The notes below the pieces were generated by a model. The model worked only from the letters and a program-made list of their open reading frames with translations. It made no database searches and had not been told where the DNA came from. Positions 33,101 to 38,664 of a DNA stretch of 38,664 nt are shown piece by piece. Every line of letters begins with the position of its first letter. The stretch's first letter is position 1. Both the position numbers and the translations under genes were made by a program. Origin of the DNA: an uncultured Alphaproteobacteria bacterium (GTDB lineage Bacteria > Pseudomonadota > Alphaproteobacteria > RF32 > CAG-239). Location of the stretch: positions 1 through 38,664 of the forward strand of contig CALXTN010000015.1 in NCBI GenBank assembly GCA_944391405.1. The letters run 5' to 3'.

Positions 33101-34799
33101 ACTTAGTGGATTTTCTGCAATAGAGTCTTGGGGGCGGTGGTCTGATGGCAAGGAATGTTCTATCAGTTTCTTTAATTATGATTGTAAACACGCTGCTTTT
33201 GATGTTCGTGCTTTTTTGCATGAAAAGCATCCGTCTATTGCTGTTAAAGTCTATGTTAATGGTAAAAAACAAAATCGCTTTGATTTTGTGATGAAACAAA
33301 GTGTTTCACAGATTGTTTCAGTTAATTTGAAACCCTTTGCCAGAAACAAAATCGTATTTAAAATTGTTCGTCCGATTTCTCCTAAAGAATTGGGGGTAAA
33401 CCAAGATAACCGCTTATTGGGTATCGGGGTGAAAAAAATGTTTTTCTATTATGATGATGTGGACGATAATTCTTATAAAAAAGGCGATATTATTGAGTTT
33501 CAGAACACTGATGTTATCAAAAACGGAATGTCGGAACCGGGGAAATATGTTAAGAGTAATTTTAAGCAGAGTTTTGTTACTTTTAAGGTTAAACCCGATG
33601 ATTATGTGATTAAATTGCATATCGGTGCGTATAACGGTATGAAGGATAATCCTATTGTAGATTTTTTTATAAATGACGTTTTGATTAAAACGGTTGATTT
33701 TAAGAATTATACGCCGGCTTTTATTGAGCTTCCAGTAAAAAAATCTTTGATAATAAAAAATAAAGGAGAAGTTAAGCTTACCTTTCAAACAAAATATTTG
33801 TCTCTTAAAGATTCCCAAACAAATTCTTTGGAAGATAATGGAATATTATACAGATGCATTGAATTATGTCCTTATATTAAACAGGAAAAATCATATCCGA
33901 TATGTCAAAATCCTGTGGTGATTGGTGGGAGCGCTTTTAATCGCTCGGGTGGCGCTATTGTTTGGGATTTTTTATCAGAATTTGACGATGTATTGATGGA
34001 AAAAGCTGAGATACATTTTATTAGGCATACAGAAGCTTTGTTTGGTGGGTTTGCTAAAGATAAAAATACTCAAAATACGGTAATTCTATCTTTTATTAAA
34101 AAAATATATGATTTTCATAACGCTAACGTTTTTCCTCATTTACAAAGCAGATTATATGCAAGGGATGAGTTTATTGTTGGGTTCAATAAACTAATTAATC
34201 AAATTATTTCTACACCTGTAGATGAAAAACTTTTAGACCGTAATTATCGTTTTCCGGTCGAAAATGTTTTTTATGAATTTAATCCAAACTTAAATTTTGA
34301 TCAATTGGTTAAACTGACTTCGGAAACAGTACGAAAAGTTTTACATGAAGAAACAAAATATCATTTTATTTATCATTTTGCTTTGTTTTCTGGTAGTGTA
34401 ACTAATATTGAAAGAGAAATTTTAGGCGATAAAATTAAAGAAATAGTTGTTTATAGGGATCCGAGAGATCAATATGTTGAATTAATTAACTGTAAGACAG
34501 CCAAAAGTTTTGAACATTATTGTGAAGTATGGGTACCTACATTAAAGCAACTTTTTCGTCTTAAAAATAATCCCAATCTTCTTCTTATTCGATTTGAAGA
34601 TTTTGTTTTGCATTATGATAAGGTTGCGAAGAGAATTTGTGACTTTTGCGGATTAGACGAAAAGCAGCATGTTTATAAAAGACTTTATTTTGTGCCTGAA
34701 CAATCGGAGAAAAATATCGGTCTTTGGAAAAAATTTGCGGATCAAAATGCTATTCGTCGAATAGAACAAGAACTTCCTGAACTATTGTGGAATGAGTGA
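30129..34799 (+). CDS. Giant GT4-GT2-(beta-sandwich)3-sulfotransferase fusion protein
   Basis: 1556 residues in one uninterrupted frame. Residues 1-378 are a GT4 domain ('[16 protein letters not shown]', '[17 protein letters not shown]', ending [11 protein letters not shown]). Residues ~383-610 are a GT2 domain ('[16 protein letters not shown]', 'DGASTDGTL', 'NSDD' near 475). Residues ~700-755 hold three LFG motifs. Two ~150-residue units at ~783-934 and 957-1108 share 'QVRLFNIP(V/I)YRKIKK', 'GRWSDG', 'AFLHEKHPS', '[10 protein letters not shown]' and 'RLLG(V/I)' and look like the beta-sandwich domains often attached to glycosyltransferases. Residues ~1117-1248 are a third beta-rich region. 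Residues ~1258-1556 are a sulfotransferase: PAPS loop '[17 protein letters not shown]', 3'-phosphate site '[13 protein letters not shown]', then '[10 protein letters not shown]'. It has no signal peptide. It probably builds and sulfates a glycan in one polypeptide. Confidence 0.88.
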   Translation: MEKINLCFDGRILKCGLEKTSSRTGIYFVGRNLAIEMAKRKEINFSIYLPQSEIMLKKDIFNSLNIEEIPVLSDKDDFSKIDAFFSPFEAIPDFVREYPNVSCYTVLYDIIFLLFPQYFSKENAQSWLTQLTHNLRTDDYYFSISNYTAKDFLKYFPNLDKNKIKTIPLSSNFNYTPNKDKDLFKAACLKYNIPTDKKYLFSLCSLEPRKNLIRAVKTFIQFIEKNNIDNLVYVLGGGAWQGFIEKLKREFPDYCKYTNKIIRAGYIDDEDLETLYSNAEWFVYTSQYEGFGMPPLEAMACGTAVITSNNSSLPEVVGDAGIMIDYDSDEQHVAAYEKYYFDENYRQQMAQKGLERAKQFSWKKAVDIIIKQIQYVQNKKENQPLVTIVTPSYNLLKANRVKSFAQTIDSVQKQTYKNIEHLVIDGASTDGTLKLLDVYQHKGVITYYSEPDKGIYDAMNKGILRARGKYVVCLNSDDYYCLDKAIEWLVQKMEEADADVGYGNTLRVSANDETVKEIWNGRLTFYPLFGSMPCHQAIMVKTEVMKELGLYDLQYRVSADNNFMVKMIQHNKKFVHVNANIVVFHDGGFSDSHRVLSENERIQGFYVEYGQYHNLTLLDCSNLFGYNYCKLSLSDAIKLGAKIDNQDWREKYFMHLWENYQIGGAKVFANEDINCQECNYGVGSKIYSFFKCLPILKIVKKRWKIKYTLFGFIPLYKHKNVLGVQKWKLLGIPTLKICQRNNNTRQYYLFGIPFMKSKLTAQTPSEKIDWTALLFEKIDNDFVKQVRLFNIPVYRKIKKALPKIQSYEFNKENPEFVLNGFSNAEAWGRWSDGNECSIRFFNYDCDEINLVMDAFLHEKHPSLVVKVYVNGKKQKRWEFVKDKPVPQTNISLKTYAENTILFKLFYPISPKQLNMGNDSRLLGVAVKKMEFLYKHKCWGNSCFMNRLCCGYENNEAIKQVRLFNIPIYRKIKKTLPEISSYEFNKENPELELSGFSAIESWGRWSDGKECSISFFNYDCKHAAFDVRAFLHEKHPSIAVKVYVNGKKQNRFDFVMKQSVSQIVSVNLKPFARNKIVFKIVRPISPKELGVNQDNRLLGIGVKKMFFYYDDVDDNSYKKGDIIEFQNTDVIKNGMSEPGKYVKSNFKQSFVTFKVKPDDYVIKLHIGAYNGMKDNPIVDFFINDVLIKTVDFKNYTPAFIELPVKKSLIIKNKGEVKLTFQTKYLSLKDSQTNSLEDNGILYRCIELCPYIKQEKSYPICQNPVVIGGSAFNRSGGAIVWDFLSEFDDVLMEKAEIHFIRHTEALFGGFAKDKNTQNTVILSFIKKIYDFHNANVFPHLQSRLYARDEFIVGFNKLINQIISTPVDEKLLDRNYRFPVENVFYEFNPNLNFDQLVKLTSETVRKVLHEETKYHFIYHFALFSGSVTNIEREILGDKIKEIVVYRDPRDQYVELINCKTAKSFEHYCEVWVPTLKQLFRLKNNPNLLLIRFEDFVLHYDKVAKRICDFCGLDEKQHVYKRLYFVPEQSEKNIGLWKKFADQNAIRRIEQELPELLWNE
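32481..33455 (+). repeat. In-frame ~522-bp duplicated segment inside the giant gene
   Basis: Two copies of a beta-sandwich module start at about 32481 and 33003, an offset of 522 bp or 174 codons. Long stretches remain close to identical at the DNA level, for example GAGTTTAATAA(A/G)GAAAATCC and GTTAATGGTAAAAA(G/A)CAAAA. This points to a fairly recent internal duplication. Confidence 0.88.
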
Positions 34800-34817
34800 T
34801 TTGAAAGGAGAATTAAA

Positions 34818-35480
34818 ATGATTAAGGCTTTAATTTTAGCCCGTTCAGGTTCTAAGAGAGTTAAAAATAAAAATATTTGTCCTTTTGCAAATTCTAATTT
34901 ATTAGAAATTAAGATACGCCAGTTGAAAAGACTTCCTGAATTAGATGGAGTTATTGTTAATTCTAATTCTGATGAAATATTAGAAGTTGCTGAAAATGCT
35001 GGAGCTGAGATTGTTAAAAGAGATGAATATTTTGCAACAGATTCTATATCACCAAATGAATTGTATGTTAATGTTTCTGAACATTTTGATGCGGATGATG
35101 TTTTGTTTACAAATTGTACTACTCCACTTGTAGATGATGCAACTTATTCTAAGGCAATACAGTTGTATTATAATTTGCCTAAAGAATATGATTCTTTAAT
35201 TACGGTAAACCCATTAAAAGAGTTTCTATTATTTAATGGAAAACCTCTCAATTATGATGGAGCACACAAACCTCGCAGTCAAGATTTGCCTGAAAATTAC
35301 GCGTTACTTAATCATGTAATACATATTTTACCTAGAGACTTGATGCATGGGCTTGGAGATATTATTGGGCGAAATGCATTTTTGTTTCCAATTTCAAAGG
35401 TAGAATCAGTTGATATTGATGATATTCTTGACTTTGAATTTGCAGAATTTTTATACAAGAAACAACATAATATCATTTAG
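34818..35480 (+). CDS. CMP-sugar-type cytidylyltransferase (NeuA/KdsB-like)
   Basis: A 220-residue enzyme of the acylneuraminate cytidylyltransferase family, which activates 2-keto-3-deoxy sugar acids as CMP esters. The CTP-binding N-terminus LILARSGSKRVKNKNICPF (residues 5-23) is typical. 'VIVNSNSDEILEVAENAGAEIVKRDE' and the closing metal-binding 'VESVDIDDILDFEFAEF' match NeuA. 'LFTNCTTPLV' replaces the usual 'QPTSPL' loop, so the substrate may be unusual. GAAAGGAG serves the ATG, 18 bp after the giant gene. With the aldolase and phosphatase that follow, it probably activates a novel keto-acid sugar. Confidence 0.88.
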   Translation: MIKALILARSGSKRVKNKNICPFANSNLLEIKIRQLKRLPELDGVIVNSNSDEILEVAENAGAEIVKRDEYFATDSISPNELYVNVSEHFDADDVLFTNCTTPLVDDATYSKAIQLYYNLPKEYDSLITVNPLKEFLLFNGKPLNYDGAHKPRSQDLPENYALLNHVIHILPRDLMHGLGDIIGRNAFLFPISKVESVDIDDILDFEFAEFLYKKQHNII

Positions 35481-35495
35481 AAATGGAGAAATAAA

Positions 35496-36305
35496 ATGAA
35501 TTCGACAGAATTAGATATGTATAATTTTTTAAAAGACTTAAAAGAAAATCATCATATTATGGGGATTAAAATTTCTTATGAAGATGAAGGGTTAACAGGA
35601 GAACTAGCTCAAATAATAAGTTCAATTGCGTTTAAAGTCGGAGTTTCAGTTTCGGTTAAAATCGGAGGATGTGAAGCAAAGCGGGATATGCATGATGCTA
35701 AAGTTTTAGGTGCGGATAAGATTGTTGCTCCAATGGTCGAAACGGCTTATGCGATGAAAAAATTTATTGAGGCGACACACGCAGTTTATTCAGATGACGA
35801 AAGACAAAATACCAAGTTTATGGTTAATGTTGAGACTATTACCGGTTATAAAAATTTGCGCGAAATGATGGCTTTACCTGAGGTTGATGAGCTCTTTGGT
35901 TTTACCTTGGGACGTGTTGATTTTTCAGGCTCAATGGGGAAAGATCGTAGTTTTGTAAATTCAGAAGAAATGCAATCAATGGCACTTGATATGGCAAAAA
36001 TCGCCCAAGAAAACAACAAAAAGTTCTTTTTGGGTGGAGGTGTTTCGGCAGCCTCTCTTGAATTTTTCAGAAAAATTCCTCAAGACGTTTTTTACAGTTT
36101 TGAAACCAGAAATATTATATTTGATGCACAATATTCATTAAAAGACCCGAATATTGAAGAAGCTTTGACCAAAGCGATGGGGTTTGAATTGGCTTGGATG
36201 AAGCGTAAAAAAGAATTTTTCGGATATCAAGCTAATTCGGAAATTAAAAGAATTTCTATGATTGAAGAAAGATATAATAATTCTGTGGCTGCCCTAAAAA
36301 AATAA
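35496..36305 (+). CDS. HpcH/HpaI-type aldolase or citrate-lyase-like enzyme
   Basis: A 269-residue TIM-barrel protein resembling the HpcH/HpaI aldolase and citrate lyase beta group. Those enzymes make or break C-C bonds with pyruvate or acetyl-CoA enolates using a divalent metal. Visible landmarks are 'VSVKIGGCEAKRDMHDA', 'GADKIVAPMVETAYAMKKFI', the metal ligand E113 in 'VNVETITGYKNL', and D142 in 'LGRVDFSGSMG'. 'FFLGGGVSAASLEFF' is the last-strand loop. It lies between a CMP-sugar synthetase and a HAD phosphatase. It could therefore condense pyruvate (or a similar unit) with an aldehyde to give the 2-keto acid that is then activated. That role is inferred from context only. Confidence 0.75.
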   Translation: MNSTELDMYNFLKDLKENHHIMGIKISYEDEGLTGELAQIISSIAFKVGVSVSVKIGGCEAKRDMHDAKVLGADKIVAPMVETAYAMKKFIEATHAVYSDDERQNTKFMVNVETITGYKNLREMMALPEVDELFGFTLGRVDFSGSMGKDRSFVNSEEMQSMALDMAKIAQENNKKFFLGGGVSAASLEFFRKIPQDVFYSFETRNIIFDAQYSLKDPNIEEALTKAMGFELAWMKRKKEFFGYQANSEIKRISMIEERYNNSVAALKK

Positions 36306-36318
36306 TAGAGGATATCAT

Positions 36319-36942
36319 ATGCTTAACTCGTATAAGGCTTATATTTTTGATGTGGACGGAACTATTTTAGATACAGCTCCTTGTATATTAAACAGTATTA
36401 CAAAAACATTAAAATGGTGCAATGTTGACTTTTCTCCTAGTCAAATTACTTCTAATTTAATTGGTCCGAAAATTGGGGAAATTGTTGATATGCTAGGAAT
36501 TAAAGTCGATACAATTCAAAAAGATAATATCGTCAAAACTTTTAGAATGATTTATGATGAAAATCCAATTGAAAAAACTCGTTTTTATCCTCAAATGCAG
36601 TCTCTACTACGTGAATTACAAAAGAAAGAGGTGAAATTTTTCATTGCAACCAATAAGCCTTTATATCCTTTAAAAAAGCTATTGAATCATTTTTCCTTAA
36701 ATTGTTTTGAAGAAATATATACACCTGATAAATACATTGGAAAAACTATGACAAAGGCTGAAATGATTGCCGAAATTTTAAAAAACAACAATTTAACTCC
36801 AGAAACAACTTTATTCATCGGGGATACACAGGGAGACTATGAAGCTAGTTCTATGAATAACTGTCCTTTTGCATTTGCAAGTTGGGGATATGCAAAAGAT
36901 AAAGATGAATTGTGCAAGAAAGCAAAGGAGATATTAAATTAA
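36319..36942 (+). CDS. HAD-IA phosphatase (phosphoglycolate phosphatase-like)
   Basis: A 207-residue soluble HAD hydrolase. Motif I is FDVDGTILDT (D11 and D13), motif II 'FFIATNKP', motif III a lysine in 'GKTMTKAEMI', and motif IV 'LFIGDTQGDYEAS'. The helical cap between motifs I and II is of the C1 type, as in Gph and PgmB. In this setting it may remove a phosphate from the product of the neighbouring aldolase, as KdsC does in Kdo synthesis. Beta-phosphoglucomutase-like activity is less likely but not excluded. GAGG precedes the ATG. The gene ends two bases before the aminotransferase start. Confidence 0.85.
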   Translation: MLNSYKAYIFDVDGTILDTAPCILNSITKTLKWCNVDFSPSQITSNLIGPKIGEIVDMLGIKVDTIQKDNIVKTFRMIYDENPIEKTRFYPQMQSLLRELQKKEVKFFIATNKPLYPLKKLLNHFSLNCFEEIYTPDKYIGKTMTKAEMIAEILKNNNLTPETTLFIGDTQGDYEASSMNNCPFAFASWGYAKDKDELCKKAKEILN

Positions 36943-36943
36943 T

Positions 36944-38125
36944 ATGCAAAATTTAGAACAAAATTATAGCCTACTTGGGCAGTTGGCGCCTTCCGCTACG
37001 CTGGCTATTTCTGCTAAAGCGAAAGAACTTAAAGCTCAAGGGATTGATGTTGTATCCATGACGGCAGGAGAGCCAGATTTTGACACCCCTCAAGTCATTA
37101 AAGATGCATGTATTAAGGCTATTCAAGATGGTAAAGTGCGCTATTTGGCATCGTCCGGATTGCCTGAGTTGAAAACAGAAATTGTTAAAAAATTTGCAAA
37201 TAATGGTATTAATACCAAGGCTCAAAATATTATCGTTTCTACAGGTGCAAAATTTGCAATCTTTCAAGCTATTACTTGTTTATGTGGACCGGGGGATGAA
37301 GTCGTTTTGTTTGCGCCTTTCTGGCTTTCTTATGAAGAAATGATTAAAGCTTCCGGTGCAAAAGCTGTTATCCTTCAGACTTCTATGGAAAATGATTTTG
37401 CTCCAACTCAAAAAGATTTGGAAGCGGCTATAACCGATAAGACAAAGCTAATTGTTATTAATTCTCCCAATAATCCTACTGGCGCCGTTTATTCTAAAGA
37501 AACTTTACAAATGATTGCCGATATTGCTGTTAAACATAATATCATGGTGCTTTCTGATGAAATTTATGAAAAATTGATTTACGATACACAAATTCAGCAT
37601 GTTAGTATTGCTTCTCTTAACTCGAAAATTGCTGATTTAACGATTACTGTTAACGGCTTTTCTAAAGCTTATGCCATGACGGGATGGCGGTTGGGCTATT
37701 TGACTGCGCCCTTGTGGCTGACCAAAAGAATTGCAGCCTTGCAAAGTCATGCAACAAGTAATGCCACATCTTTTGTGCAATATGCCGCACTTTCTGCTTT
37801 GCGCGGTGAAGCTGATGAAGACGTAGCTAAAATGATTTCGGCATTTGCAAAACGTCGCCAGCTGATTTGTAATTTGCTGTCTGAAATTTCTAAAATAAAA
37901 TTTTATGTGCCGCAAGGTGCGTTTTATGTTTTGTGTGATATTTCTCAAACGGGGCTTTCATCTGATGAATTTGCTAAGCAAATTTTAGAAAATGAAAACT
38001 TGGCGGTTATTCCATGCACAGCCTTTGGTGCTCCTAACGCTATACGCTTAAGCTATGCTTGTTCGGAAGACAATATTAAAAACGCTCTTGTAAGGTTGAA
38101 ACATAACTTGCTGCGTATTATGTAG
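36944..38125 (+). CDS. Class I PLP aminotransferase (aspartate aminotransferase-like)
   Basis: A 393-residue fold-type I aminotransferase of the Ib aspartate/aromatic subgroup. Motifs are 'MTAGEPDFDTP', 'VSTGAKFAIFQ', 'SPNNPTGAVY' (N177 region), 'VLSDEIYEKLIY', the PLP lysine K241 in 'NGFSKAYAMTGWRLGY', and the substrate-binding arginine in 'AIRLSYA' near the C-terminus. Length is standard. It is probably cytoplasmic. It could be a housekeeping AspAT. Its place one base after the HAD gene in the polysaccharide operon suggests that it installs or removes an amino group on the keto-acid intermediate. Both readings are open. Confidence 0.88.
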   Translation: MQNLEQNYSLLGQLAPSATLAISAKAKELKAQGIDVVSMTAGEPDFDTPQVIKDACIKAIQDGKVRYLASSGLPELKTEIVKKFANNGINTKAQNIIVSTGAKFAIFQAITCLCGPGDEVVLFAPFWLSYEEMIKASGAKAVILQTSMENDFAPTQKDLEAAITDKTKLIVINSPNNPTGAVYSKETLQMIADIAVKHNIMVLSDEIYEKLIYDTQIQHVSIASLNSKIADLTITVNGFSKAYAMTGWRLGYLTAPLWLTKRIAALQSHATSNATSFVQYAALSALRGEADEDVAKMISAFAKRRQLICNLLSEISKIKFYVPQGAFYVLCDISQTGLSSDEFAKQILENENLAVIPCTAFGAPNAIRLSYACSEDNIKNALVRLKHNLLRIM

Positions 38126-38145
38126 AACGTTGGAGATTTGACTTT

Positions 38146-38664
38146 ATGAAAAAACAATTTGATCGTAAAATGGTATCGGATGATAATGCGGAAATATTGT
38201 TACTGTTTGGCGGAATATTTAAACGTATTTCTACAGAATATGAAAAGCAATATTATTTTTGCGGTTTTAAATTTTGGTCTAGTCGGGTTTCTAGTTTAGA
38301 AATTGTACGCGCAGAAATTGAAAAATCTAATCTTCGTAATATTGTTACAAATATAGAACATTCAATTGAAAAAACTACGGCGAAACTGTCGGATGAAACT
38401 AGAAAATTTAGCAAAAAAATGGATAGTCTGGAAAACAGTTTAGATATGTCGAATTTAAATTTGGATCAAAAAATCAAACATATGGAAGAAAAATTTTTTG
38501 ATTTAAATCAATTTTTTGAAGAAAAAGTCAGTCTGTTGCAACAAGAAAATCAGTCCGTTAAGCAAGCTCTAGAGAAAAAGGTTAGTTTGTTGCAACAAGA
38601 AAATCAGTCCGTTAAGCAAGCTCTAGAGAAAAAGGTTAGTTTGTTGCAACAAGAAAATCAGTCC
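38146..38664 (+). CDS. Start of a coiled-coil protein with 18-residue repeats (runs off window)
   Basis: An open frame from the ATG at 38146 (TGGAG ten bases upstream) with no stop before the window ends, so only the first 173 residues are seen. Near residue 40 is KQYYFCGFKFWSS, a variant of the LFG motif. From residue ~55 onward the sequence is a long charged helix with coiled-coil character. It leads into nearly exact 18-residue repeats (KVSLLQQENQSVKQALEK). It follows the aminotransferase by 20 bp and is probably part of the same operon. Such coiled coils often serve as length rulers or scaffolds in polysaccharide assembly. The missing C-terminus may carry an enzyme domain. Confidence 0.8.
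   Translation, partial: MKKQFDRKMVSDDNAEILLLFGGIFKRISTEYEKQYYFCGFKFWSSRVSSLEIVRAEIEKSNLRNIVTNIEHSIEKTTAKLSDETRKFSKKMDSLENSLDMSNLNLDQKIKHMEEKFFDLNQFFEEKVSLLQQENQSVKQALEKKVSLLQQENQSVKQALEKKVSLLQQENQS
38527..38664 (+). repeat. 54-bp in-frame tandem repeat (at least 2.5 copies, continuing past the window)
   Basis: Units begin at 38527, 38581 and 38635. Copies 1 and 2 differ at two positions (GTCAGTCTG versus GTTAGTTTG) and the visible part of copy 3 is identical to copy 2. The 18-codon period keeps the frame if copies are gained or lost. Confidence 0.92.

Noticed and set aside
38527..38664. 54-bp direct repeats considered as a CRISPR-like array
   Set aside because: The repeats are contiguous without spacers and lie in frame inside a coiled-coil gene.

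Overview
The window looks like a chromosomal piece of a low-GC, probably host-associated alphaproteobacterium. The main support is a full-length CcrM-type GANTC adenine methyltransferase with the C-terminal domain typical of the Caulobacter enzyme. Formate-tetrahydrofolate ligase, Ppx/GppA next to RlmE, a lipoprotein and a secreted CxxC protein indicate a Gram-negative cell. The genus is not determinable from the sequence alone. Placing it among the AT-rich uncultured gut alphaproteobacteria is an inference from composition and from the solenoid-like repeat proteins.

Layout. Positions 1-7200 hold the end of a repeat protein, a minus-strand LmbE-type deacetylase and DXD glycosyltransferase pair, and a tRNA-Pro(UGG). 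The tRNA is followed by tandem ~200-bp repeats built from its own 3' end and terminator. Next come a divergent serpin-like exported protein and three tandem GT2 glycosyltransferases. Positions 7300-14500 are sparser: two lineage-specific proteins of unknown function (a beta-repeat protein and a helical-repeat protein), a Cys-rich lipoprotein, fhs with a periplasmic thioredoxin-fold protein, and a small acidic protein with 21-residue repeats. Positions 14587-19970 are core genes: ccrM (with a possible coupled upstream peptide), two tandem Ppx/GppA paralogues, rlmE, and a single-pass membrane protein. Positions 20315-22013 form an isolated promoter-gene-terminator cassette with a phage-tail-like protein and a hairpin terminator just before its start codon.

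Positions 22096-38664 look like one long surface-polysaccharide operon that runs off the window. Order: GT2, an HxGH nucleotidyltransferase, a eukaryotic-type phosphomannomutase, GT4, gmd, fcl, an Rmd-like reductase, a GT4-like transferase, and a 1556-residue protein joining GT4, GT2, three beta-sandwich regions and a C-terminal sulfotransferase. Then come a CMP-sugar-type cytidylyltransferase, an HpcH/HpaI-type aldolase, a HAD phosphatase, a PLP aminotransferase, and the start of a coiled-coil protein. The GDP-sugar genes should yield GDP-L-fucose and probably GDP-D-rhamnose from one Gmd intermediate. The last four enzymes resemble the logic of a Kdo or nonulosonate pathway (aldol step, phosphatase, CMP activation) but use a pyruvate-type aldolase and add an aminotransferase.

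The best candidates for something undescribed are the giant GT4-GT2-sulfotransferase fusion, the CMP-keto-acid module, a short 'LFG-I-P' motif shared by otherwise unrelated proteins of the polysaccharide loci, and the tRNA-derived tandem repeat carrying a GC-rich palindromic insert in its T-loop.
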